This document shows positions 1 through 5,450 of a DNA stretch of 22,750 nt, one piece after another. Positions within the stretch are counted from its first letter, which is position 1. Each line of letters opens with the position of its first letter. Origin of the DNA: Megasphaera sp. UBA1696 (GTDB taxonomy: Bacteria > Bacillota > Negativicutes > Veillonellales > Megasphaeraceae); assembly GCA_002319965.1 (NCBI GenBank), contig DCJQ01000001.1:1-22750 (forward strand), in the 5' to 3' direction. Made by a program: the position numbers and the translations under genes. The notes under the pieces were generated by a model. It saw nothing but the letters and a program-made list of their open reading frames with translations, made no database searches and was not told the DNA's origin.

Positions 1-51
1 TTGCGAAAAATATTTGACAGTACCTATAAATTACTTCCTGAAAGAAATTAA
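1..51 (+). CDS. 3' end of an unidentified gene (partial)
   Basis: Frame 1 is open from the window edge to a TAA at 49-51 and encodes 16 residues ending KLLPERN. A strong intrinsic terminator starts 10 bases later, which is what makes this reading credible as the tail of a plus-strand gene that begins outside the window. The piece is too short for any family assignment. It is the only plus-strand coding signal in the first 11 kb, so it probably belongs to the flanking chromosome rather than to the minus-strand island that follows. Confidence 0.4.
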   Translation: MRKIFDSTYKLLPERN

Positions 52-60
52 ATGCAATTG

Positions 61-94
61 GCCACATCGCACCTGATGGCGATGTGGCTTTTTT
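61..94 (+). terminator. Rho-independent terminator
   Basis: A perfect 10-bp stem (61-70 with 79-88, GCCACATCGC/GCGATGTGGC) has an 8-base loop and is followed directly by six T (89-94) on the plus strand. It ends transcription of the gene entering from the left. The opposite strand has no matching T-run, so it serves the minus-strand gene at 110-511 poorly. Confidence 0.9.
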
Positions 95-109
95 GCATTA
101 AGGATTGAT

Positions 110-511
110 TTATCTTTTATAAATAAACCACTCCTTTAAAATAAGGGCAAATAAAACAATAATTATATATTTTACTATATTTTTTGTTGTATTCATTATT
201 TTTTTATATTTTCTTTCATCATTTTGGTATTTTGCTAAAATGGCATCGCTATAAATCACAAGAGAATATCCGATGATAGTTGACATCAATAACCATATTG
301 CATATTTTACTGCATAGTAAAAAGAATACACACATCCGAACAATGAAATCAAAGTTATAAAAATCCCTGAAAAGAAAGGAATGCTGTACTGATAAACACC
401 CAACATTTTTTTATCAAAGTTTTCCTGTAAGTCTTTTTTTAAAGCGTATAAAACGCAAAGTGAAAATCCGCTGATTACAAGTAATTCTTTGAACTCATGA
501 ATAGAAATCAT
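110..511 (-). CDS. Small four-helix membrane protein, paralogue A (putative immunity protein)
   Basis: This 133-aa protein is mostly hydrophobic, with about four membrane helices (near residues 8-25, 43-63, 68-90 and 112-128) and a basic C-terminus. I do not recognise a named family. It shares clear anchors with two other proteins in this window (1317-1709 and 1728-2123): an MISIH start, a Y-[QR]-YS motif before helix 2, a YY pair leading into an IWL/LWL motif at helix 3, ILAKY or similar before a charged loop, and in two of the three an LILKEW near the end. The ATG is preceded by GAGG. It overlaps by ATGA the stop of an upstream broken reading frame (508-603), an arrangement typical of toxin and immunity genes. 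An inner-membrane immunity role is inference; the family could also be an unrelated lineage-specific duplication. Confidence 0.8.
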   Translation of the reverse strand: MISIHEFKELLVISGFSLCVLYALKKDLQENFDKKMLGVYQYSIPFFSGIFITLISLFGCVYSFYYAVKYAIWLLMSTIIGYSLVIYSDAILAKYQNDERKYKKIMNTTKNIVKYIIIVLFALILKEWFIYKR

Positions 512-603
512 ATACTGCCTCGCTTATTAAATTTCTCTTTTTCTGCAGCACTTTTGCCTGTTGCAATATTATCTCCTGTATTTTCTATATATCGATAATT
601 TAA
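508..603 (-). pseudogene. Possible C-terminal tail of a decayed toxin gene
   Basis: A 31-residue open stretch begins just after an in-frame TAG and ends in a TGA that overlaps the ATG of the next gene by ATGA. The peptide is polar and lysine/glutamate rich, containing ENTGDNIATGKSAAEKEKF. This composition looks like coding sequence rather than AT-rich spacer and unlike the membrane proteins around it. No start codon with a ribosome binding site precedes it. It reads as the surviving 3' end of a larger gene, most simply a secreted toxin whose immunity gene follows. The toxin reading is inference from position and composition only. Confidence 0.4.
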
Positions 604-654
604 CTAATTAATAGAATTCATTAGCATAAACAGTTATAAGCAAAAATATGCTCA

Positions 655-1179
655 TCATATTATTCTGAGCATTACTGGCTGCTCAATTTTATCAATGCCG
701 TTTATCCCTTTTCCCCATATGAATCCAGTTTTTTCCCGGTAAGTATGGAAACGTAAATTTAAAAAGAATGGATCTTCTGTAACTGATAAATATAGACAAA
801 ATTTTCTATTCGGAAAATCTTCTTTTAACTTATTTCCCCATACTTCCAATACATTCATAGCAATTGACAACATATTTTTTTGTCCTTCCTTGCTGCATAT
901 TTCTTTGGAATAAAAATCATTTACAGATAAATCATTAATACACCATTCATAGCCCGTTTTATCTTTATGAAACTTTAAAATTCTCTCCCAATCAGAAGCT
1001 GAAAAATGTTTCATCTTTTTTAAATCGTTTTTATTCCGAAGAATAAAAATACAATCATTTATCTCATAAAACTCTCTATGAATTAATGGATATAACGGTG
1101 AATTTTGTTCTACTATCATTGGATATCCAAATTCAAAGCTATATAGCCATTTATTCATTTTATCATTATAAGCATACAC
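655..1179 (-). CDS. Putative polymorphic-toxin immunity protein
   Basis: This 174-aa soluble protein has no signal peptide or membrane helix. It starts at GTG (1179) with GGAG about 8 bases upstream. The C-terminal third carries an FCLYLS strand, an LNLRFHTYRE segment (about residues 141-150) and an EQPVMLRII end. From memory this matches a class of immunity proteins found downstream of contact-dependent toxins, which have an 'LRFH..RE' strand and end in an 'EPVLL' strand. The aromatic and acidic surface composition also fits an inhibitor that binds a toxin domain. It lies between paralogous membrane-protein genes in an AT-rich island. Family membership is unverified, and an unrelated hypothetical protein remains possible. 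Confidence 0.6.
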   Translation of the reverse strand: MYAYNDKMNKWLYSFEFGYPMIVEQNSPLYPLIHREFYEINDCIFILRNKNDLKKMKHFSASDWERILKFHKDKTGYEWCINDLSVNDFYSKEICSKEGQKNMLSIAMNVLEVWGNKLKEDFPNRKFCLYLSVTEDPFFLNLRFHTYREKTGFIWGKGINGIDKIEQPVMLRII

Positions 1180-1316
1180 ATTATCACGCTCCTAACTAAT
1201 ATTTGGCTCTTTCAATTCTGCGAAGTAGTTGAGCGAATGATTGAATGAACATGATATTTTTCCAAGTGTTTACTTAAAGAGCAGCCGCTCACGATCTAAG
1301 GGACGGTGCACATTTT

Positions 1317-1709
1317 CTAAATAACCCACTCCTTCAAAATAAGTACAACTAAAAGGATAATGCTGTATTTAATCAAATCTTTTGCATCTCCCATGATCTC
1401 TTTAGATTTTTCCTCTTTATATTCATATTTAGCCAAGATACCGCTTCCATAAGCCATAATAGCTATTCCCAAAAACATCAAAACCATCAGCCATAGTGCG
1501 TAATCAATAAAATAATAAAAGGAGAAAATAAGCCCAGGCAATGCGATTCCTAAAATAAAACATCCTCCAATAAAGGGGACACTGTATTGATAACGATGTA
1601 AAAATTCTTTTCGAAAATCTTCACGCACTCGCTTGAACAGTCCCCATCCCAAATATATTACTAATCCGAAAATGATTAGTCCGTCTTTTATATCATGAAT
1701 TGAAATCAT
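1317..1709 (-). CDS. Small four-helix membrane protein, paralogue B (putative immunity protein)
   Basis: This 130-aa paralogue of the protein at 110-511 begins MISIHDIK, has RYQYSVPF before helix 2, FSFYYFIDYALWL around helix 3, ILAKYEYKEEKSKEIM in the charged loop and ends LILKEWVI. These are the same anchors in the same order. About four membrane helices are expected, with the highly charged loop facing the cytoplasm. The ATG has a GAGG-type ribosome binding site, and only 18 bases separate it from the stop of paralogue C upstream, so B and C are probably co-transcribed. Function is unknown; an immunity role is inferred from the island context. Confidence 0.8.
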   Translation of the reverse strand: MISIHDIKDGLIIFGLVIYLGWGLFKRVREDFRKEFLHRYQYSVPFIGGCFILGIALPGLIFSFYYFIDYALWLMVLMFLGIAIMAYGSGILAKYEYKEEKSKEIMGDAKDLIKYSIILLVVLILKEWVI

Positions 1710-1727
1710 TGATATTGCCTCATTAAT

Positions 1728-2123
1728 TTAATTGATTAGATAGTATTTAATAATCAATACAATAAACATAATAGCATCATATATAGCCAGTTTTTTAGTG
1801 CTACAAAGCAATTTCCGATATTCTTCTTTTTTGTGCTCGCATTGAGCTAAAACACTTTCACTATAAAAGAGCAATGTAAATCCTACACAGCCTATCACAA
1901 ATAACCAAATCGAATATCGTTTAGCATAATAAGAAGAAAGTACCAATCCAATTAAACTTATGTATAGTATAACGCCCCCTGTAATAAGAGAAAGGCTATA
2001 TCTATAAATACGCAAAAACTCTCTTCGAAAAATTCTACGAATAATATAAAAGCCTCCGTAGGAAAACACTAATACTATTCCAATTGTAACAAGAACCCCT
2101 TTTATATCGTGAATTGAAATCAT
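1728..2123 (-). CDS. Small four-helix membrane protein, paralogue C (putative immunity protein)
   Basis: This 131-aa protein is the immediate tandem neighbour of paralogue B. It shares the MISIHDIK start, the IYRYSLS segment, a YYAKRYSIWL helix-3 motif and a charged EHKKEEYRKLL loop, and ends in a hydrophobic helix followed by IKYYLIN. It has diverged from A and B more at the C-terminus, where LKEW is replaced. GAGGT lies about 8 bases before the ATG. Upstream is a broken reading frame (2134-2362) rather than an intact gene, so the original partner may have been lost. Confidence 0.78.
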   Translation of the reverse strand: MISIHDIKGVLVTIGIVLVFSYGGFYIIRRIFRREFLRIYRYSLSLITGGVILYISLIGLVLSSYYAKRYSIWLFVIGCVGFTLLFYSESVLAQCEHKKEEYRKLLCSTKKLAIYDAIMFIVLIIKYYLIN

Positions 2124-2133
2124 GTAGATTACC

Positions 2134-2362
2134 TCATTCTTGTTTGTCTATCTCTACGTTTCTCTTTCTATATAAAGGTTTACGCTAATAGACAAGTATC
2201 CCTGCACTCATTCCGACAGCAGGACTATCTAAACTTCATTGACATAGATTCCAGCAGCCTGCGTTGTTACACTAGCATAGGTGCTCCCCATTGCCTCTTA
2301 CGGTACAAATCATTCCCACTTGTTGCACTAGGCGGCAACGGGAAATAGTCATCGATGTTCAC
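2134..2362 (-). pseudogene. Frameshifted coding remnant between membrane-protein genes
   Basis: Three minus-strand frames in succession carry coding-like peptides. First comes VNIDDYFPLPPSATSGND (stop after 31 residues), then GSTYASVTTQAAGIYVNEV in another frame, then DSPAVGMSAGILVY, a TAG, and a further in-frame stretch ending VEIDKQE and TGA at 2134-2136. The Gly/Ser/Thr/Val-rich middle piece resembles secreted adhesin or toxin passenger sequence, but this is too short to assign. The first piece overlaps the end of the DUF805 gene. Two shifts and one stop within about 230 bases point to a decayed gene; random AT-rich spacer is the alternative. Confidence 0.35.
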
Positions 2363-2765
2363 CGTTGTGTTGTCCATTATTAGGGTAAAGTTCTGATCTG
2401 GTAGCAGCACTAGGCTTGGTAATCCAATAAATAATCAACAATATTCCGAATACAGGAACTAATATTGTCAACATCCAATAACCACTTTTATTCACATCAT
2501 GCAATCTTTTTACGCTAATTACTATTATTAAATAGAAAAAAATAAATTGATAGAAAATCAAGAACAGTGCTATAAAAATCGAAACAAGTGAATTATTCAA
2601 GACCTTAACAAAATGTAAAGGTAACAGAATAGCAAATAAGATTACCACACCAAGCAAGTAGACACCATTAATATACAAAAGACGCCTTCGGTATTCTAAT
2701 AAATTTATATTTCCTTGGAAAGAAAAATAACTTTTCCAAACCCATCTATATCTTTTTTGAAACAT
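2349..2765 (-). CDS. DUF805 family membrane protein
   Basis: This 138-aa protein fits the DUF805 layout: an N-terminal aromatic stretch (WKSYFSFQG) before the first helix, hydrophobic helices at about 30-50 and 62-85, the hallmark VKRLHDVNKSGYW motif at about residues 86-98, a last helix ending in a short KPS segment, and a polar tail. The RLHD..KSG(W/Y)W motif is diagnostic. DUF805 proteins are inner-membrane proteins of unknown biochemical function, often found among accessory, phage and toxin-immunity genes. The ATG has GGAG 9-10 bases upstream. The sequence is AT-rich like the rest of the island. Confidence 0.88.
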   Translation of the reverse strand: MFQKRYRWVWKSYFSFQGNINLLEYRRRLLYINGVYLLGVVILFAILLPLHFVKVLNNSLVSIFIALFLIFYQFIFFYLIIVISVKRLHDVNKSGYWMLTILVPVFGILLIIYWITKPSAATRSELYPNNGQHNGEHR

Positions 2766-2924
2766 ATTTATATCTCCAACTATATTTTAATCTTTTATAA
2801 GCATACTAATATATTCTCTCCCCATTTATTATGCTCCAATTCATGTCGTCTACGACAATTTCACGGCCCGTACTACTGCCATGTCAACCGTGCTGTTATT
2901 AATTTTTTACTCATGAATATGTTC

Positions 2925-3368
2925 CTATAATACTAACGCATTTTGCTTGGCCAAGAAGACGCCAATAAATATACACATCAATATTACAATGAGCCAACCA
3001 TAAGTAAAAAAAATCTTATAAGAAACCTTATGTCTTACGTCAGTTATCTTGATTAATTCTTTTCTTTCATATTTGATACCATATCCTAATAATATTATTC
3101 CTATGCCAAAAAACGCACCTCCGGATAGCAAAATAAAAATAGATTGAATAATCCCTAACATTGAACAGTACATGATTAATGAACCAACCAAAAGGGAAAA
3201 ATATGAACTGAGTTTAAAAATTCGCTCTTTATGATTGATTTTTTTACTTCGCAAAATTTTTTTCCCAAGGCCCAAAAGAAAAACCACCATGGCAATGCCC
3301 GTAACTAATATTCTCAAAAGCGATCCCCATCCATTTTGATACGCTATCAAACAATTAATGTTCTCCAT
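2925..3368 (-). CDS. Four-helix membrane protein, distant paralogue D
   Basis: This 147-aa membrane protein has the same layout as paralogues A-C but little identity. It has a first helix (about 16-35) followed by a basic LGKKILRSKK segment, two central helices (about 55-75 and 80-100), a charged loop after GYGIKYERKE, and a C-terminal helix ending FIGVFLAKQ. It lacks the MISIH start. The ATG has no convincing ribosome binding site and lies inside the end of a 34-aa ORF whose start resembles MISI, so translation may be coupled. About 155 bases of spacer separate it from the DUF805 gene. Confidence 0.7.
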   Translation of the reverse strand: MENINCLIAYQNGWGSLLRILVTGIAMVVFLLGLGKKILRSKKINHKERIFKLSSYFSLLVGSLIMYCSMLGIIQSIFILLSGGAFFGIGIILLGYGIKYERKELIKITDVRHKVSYKIFFTYGWLIVILMCIFIGVFLAKQNALVL

Positions 3369-3459
3369 TTTTATTCATCTGCTGTATCAAAAAAATATTA
3401 AAAAAAATAACTATATAGATTACTGCTTTTATTATTGTATATTGATTAATAGAAATCAC
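3355..3459 (-). CDS. 34-aa hydrophobic peptide overlapping paralogue D
   Basis: A GTG at 3459 with a purine-rich GAGGGTGAGGG sequence about 7 bases upstream opens a 34-aa frame reading (M)ISINQYTIIKAVIYIVIFF, then IFLIQQMNKNGEH. The first residues match the MISI start of paralogues A-C and the peptide is a single membrane helix. Its end overlaps the start of the 147-aa gene by 14 bases. It may be a leader peptide that couples translation, or the amputated N-terminus of another family member. The frame stays open further upstream, but that part runs through a terminator hairpin and is unlikely to be coding. Confidence 0.45.
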   Translation of the reverse strand: MISINQYTIIKAVIYIVIFFNIFLIQQMNKNGEH

Positions 3460-3508
3460 ATTTTTACCCTCACCCTCATTATAACTCAGCCACAGTTGCC
3501 TGGAAATG

Positions 3509-3549
3509 AAAAAGCTCTGCAAGCCGCATGTCCATACGAGTTGCAGAGC
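3509..3549 (-). terminator. Rho-independent terminator after the ADP-ribosylglycohydrolase gene
   Basis: A perfect 9-bp stem (3514-3522 with 3541-3549, GCTCTGCAA/TTGCAGAGC) has an 18-base loop. On the minus strand it is followed by five T (3513-3509). It lies about 110 bases beyond the stop of the gene at 3658 and close to the boundary between the AT-rich island and the more GC-rich neighbouring DNA. Confidence 0.8.
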
Positions 3550-3657
3550 CTGTAATTTTAAGGATAAAATCATTTTAGCTCGATAGTTTTGTTGCTTTCC
3601 CTTCGCAGCATTACCTCAGGGAGCTTTGTTTCCCTTACCCTGGCTCTGCAGGATCTC

Positions 3658-4464
3658 TTATGTCCGTTTTTCCCTAATTGGCGGATATACTTTTTCAAAA
3701 TCCGTAAGGATTTTCAATAATCTTTCATCTAAAAACATCAGTGTCTGTTTCCGCAGTTTTTCAGGAATGCCGTAGTAGGCTTCGGCTACGCTGCCGCAGA
3801 TGGCGGCTATGGTGTCGCTGTCGCCTCCGATGGAGATGGCGTTGCGGATGGCGTCTTCAAAGTCTGTTGATTCGAAGAAGGCCATCAGGGCTTGGGGGAC
3901 GCTCCCTTGACAGGTGACGTCAAATTCGTATGTCGGGCGAATGGCATCGAGGGTGAAATCCATGGGATAATAATCTTGCTCGATAACATCTCGGATTTCC
4001 TGTAAGCTGGACCCGGTTCTTGCCATATAGATTGCCACAACGACGGATTCGGCCCCCTTCACGCCTTCGGGATGATCATGGGTGACTTCGGTGATTTTCC
4101 GAGAGAGTACTTTGGCTTCCTCCAGACTTTTAGCCGCAAATCCGGCAGCGCTGACACGCATGGCAGACCCGTTCCCAAAGCTGTGATACGGCTCAGGGTC
4201 CATGGTAAATACCCATTTTTTAAAATGTCCGCCGTAGCCGCAGTTCGGATATTTCCGGCCCAGGCTCTGCATATTGTCTACGGCAAGTTCGCCGAGATCA
4301 CTGTAATCGGCCTTGCTGTCTAAGATGGCTTTAGCCAAGGCCAAGCTCATGATGGTGTCATCGGTGGGCCTGCATTTATAGTGGAATAATTCAAAGTCTT
4401 TGTCCTTAATGTTATGCCATTCAAAACGTGAACCGACAATATCTCCTACGATTGCGCCTAACAT
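3658..4464 (-). CDS. ADP-ribosylglycohydrolase family protein (DraG-like)
   Basis: This 268-aa protein shows the family signatures: an MLGAIVGDIVGSRFE start, the metal-binding TDDT-x-M motif at 34-39, a central GNGSAMRV motif and a C-terminal IGGDSDTIAAICG motif (about 211-223). Together these supply the acidic residues that bind the two magnesium ions. The family removes ADP-ribose from proteins or small molecules, reversing ADP-ribosyltransferase action in the cytoplasm. The start is certain from the conserved N-terminus and the GAGGTGAT ribosome binding site. Its ATG overlaps the stop of a 56-aa ORF upstream. DraG-like enzymes also occur as immunity proteins against ADP-ribosylating toxins, which fits its place beside the island, but a housekeeping role is equally possible. 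Confidence 0.93.
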   Translation of the reverse strand: MLGAIVGDIVGSRFEWHNIKDKDFELFHYKCRPTDDTIMSLALAKAILDSKADYSDLGELAVDNMQSLGRKYPNCGYGGHFKKWVFTMDPEPYHSFGNGSAMRVSAAGFAAKSLEEAKVLSRKITEVTHDHPEGVKGAESVVVAIYMARTGSSLQEIRDVIEQDYYPMDFTLDAIRPTYEFDVTCQGSVPQALMAFFESTDFEDAIRNAISIGGDSDTIAAICGSVAEAYYGIPEKLRKQTLMFLDERLLKILTDFEKVYPPIREKRT

Positions 4465-4628
4465 GTTATCACCTCATAAAAATCCTTCACGATCCGAAAC
4501 ATCCTGCTAATATCCTTTGCCTGGGCTATCGAAGTCCGGTATCCGGCCAAGGAGAATCTCACTTCACAACTTTTTTTGCCTGTCTGTTGAAATTGCCTCA
4601 TCACCTGGATTTCACAGTCCGTGTCCAT
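4458..4628 (-). CDS. 56-aa unknown protein overlapping the ADP-ribosylglycohydrolase start
   Basis: An ATG at 4628 opens a 56-codon frame whose TAG (4460-4458) overlaps the ATG of the next gene by 7 bases. The frame is open 11 codons further upstream. The predicted peptide looks like protein rather than spacer: mixed and soluble, with segments such as CEVRFSLAGYRTSIAQAKD and MFRIVKDFYEVI that would form a strand and an amphipathic helix. The ribosome binding site of the downstream gene lies inside it, suggesting coupled translation. The weak point is its own ribosome binding site, only a purine-rich GAGCGGAA. I know no matching family. Confidence 0.5.
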   Translation of the reverse strand: MDTDCEIQVMRQFQQTGKKSCEVRFSLAGYRTSIAQAKDISRMFRIVKDFYEVITC

Positions 4629-4752
4629 TTCCGCTCTATTCGAAAATTCCCCGACAGTACCTTATTTCAATCAGCGCCCTACAAAGCCTTCAGCAATCGT
4701 CCTTCCTTCGCTCTCTATCAAGACCAAGGGGCAAACGATTTGAAGGCATGCG

Positions 4753-4778
4753 AAAACGAGCCTCGCAGACGGAGGCTC
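4753..4778 (-). terminator. Terminator after the ArsC-like gene
   Basis: A perfect 7-bp stem (4758-4764 with 4772-4778, GAGCCTC/GAGGCTC) lies just beyond the stop at 4787 and is followed on the minus strand by a G and TTTT (4756-4753). The T-run is short, so termination may be partial. Some read-through could reach the small ORF and the glycohydrolase gene downstream. Confidence 0.6.
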
Positions 4779-4786
4779 ATTTTATA

Positions 4787-5143
4787 TTACAAATTATCCT
4801 GCCATTCGGCTTCTTTGAATCCTACGAGAACCTTGTTTTTGCCGACGAGCAAGGGGCGCTTGACCAGCATGCCGTCTGTGGCAAGAAGGGCGTACTGTTC
4901 ATCTTCACTCATGTCTGCCAATTTGTCCTTGAGTCCCAATTCTCGATACTTGAGACCGCTCGTATTGAAGAAGCGTTTGAGAGGCAGACCGCTTTTTTCG
5001 TGCCATTCACGAAGTTCCGCTTCCGTCGGGTTATCTCCCTTGATGTCACGAACCGTTACGGCCACATCATTGGCTGCCAGCCATTTTTCGGCTTTCTTGC
5101 AAGTAGAACAACGAGAGTAGCATACAAATGTCAATTCACTCAT
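4787..5143 (-). CDS. ArsC/Spx family thioredoxin-fold protein
   Basis: This 118-aa protein has the ArsC/Spx/YffB fold. It has an N-terminal strand, a CSTC motif at residues 12-15 preceded by YSR (family pattern C-x-x-C with a following KA helix), and a C-terminal MLVKRPLLVGKNKVLVGF segment carrying the conserved Arg-Pro before the last strands. These proteins are cytoplasmic thiol reductases or regulators; some reduce arsenate with glutathione or glutaredoxin, and Spx binds RNA polymerase. No arsenical pump or ArsR gene is adjacent, so an arsenate role is not supported by context. The ATG has a GAGGTGAT ribosome binding site. Confidence 0.9.
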   Translation of the reverse strand: MSELTFVCYSRCSTCKKAEKWLAANDVAVTVRDIKGDNPTEAELREWHEKSGLPLKRFFNTSGLKYRELGLKDKLADMSEDEQYALLATDGMLVKRPLLVGKNKVLVGFKEAEWQDNL

Positions 5144-5345
5144 AGAGTATCACCTCACATACTTAATAAGTTCGACAATCGCAACTGGCAATCGTTTAGC
5201 AAACCCGTCCCATCCTCATGCGGCAGCACACGGATATACGTTAAAATATTGTAAAAAAATTAGCATCTTTGTATATTATATTTCTACATTGCCGTTACAG
5301 AGTCCTGCCGGACCATTGATTTTTACCTGCCGTTCTTTGCAACGA
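5144..5345. other. Intergenic region with no gene found
   Basis: About 300 bases separate the ArsC-like start from the adhesin stop. Beyond the arsC ribosome binding site (GAGGTGAT, next to 5143) and the adhesin terminator at 5346-5406, I find no convincing ORF. The stretch around 5238-5285 is AT-rich and could hold the arsC promoter, but no -35/-10 pair stands out. Confidence 0.6.
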
Positions 5346-5406
5346 AAACACTCCCTTTGAGGGACGGCTGCCGAAATTTACGGTGTCGTTCCCATTCAAA
5401 GGGAGT
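5346..5406 (-). terminator. Large terminator hairpin after the adhesin gene
   Basis: An 11-bp outer stem (5350-5360 with 5396-5406, ACTCCCTTTGA/TCAAAGGGAGT) encloses a second near-perfect stem (5361-5366 with 5387-5393). On the minus strand it is followed by TTTT, and on the plus strand by ATTTTT, so it may act in both directions. It lies about 45 bases past the adhesin stop. Confidence 0.82.
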
Positions 5407-5450
5407 ATTTTTATGTTACGTTCTTATGATTTTGAAAAGTCTTTCATAAC

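Noticed and set aside
3575..3630. TPP riboswitch on the minus strand
   Set aside because: Only the 3' half-motif is loosely matched, the CTGAGA half is missing, and the element lies downstream of a gene with no thiamine link.
4428..5254. Two long plus-strand ORFs (230 and 245 aa)
   Set aside because: They run opposite the ArsC-like and glycohydrolase genes, whose motifs are unmistakable. The plus-strand translations have no recognisable domains and no ribosome binding sites.
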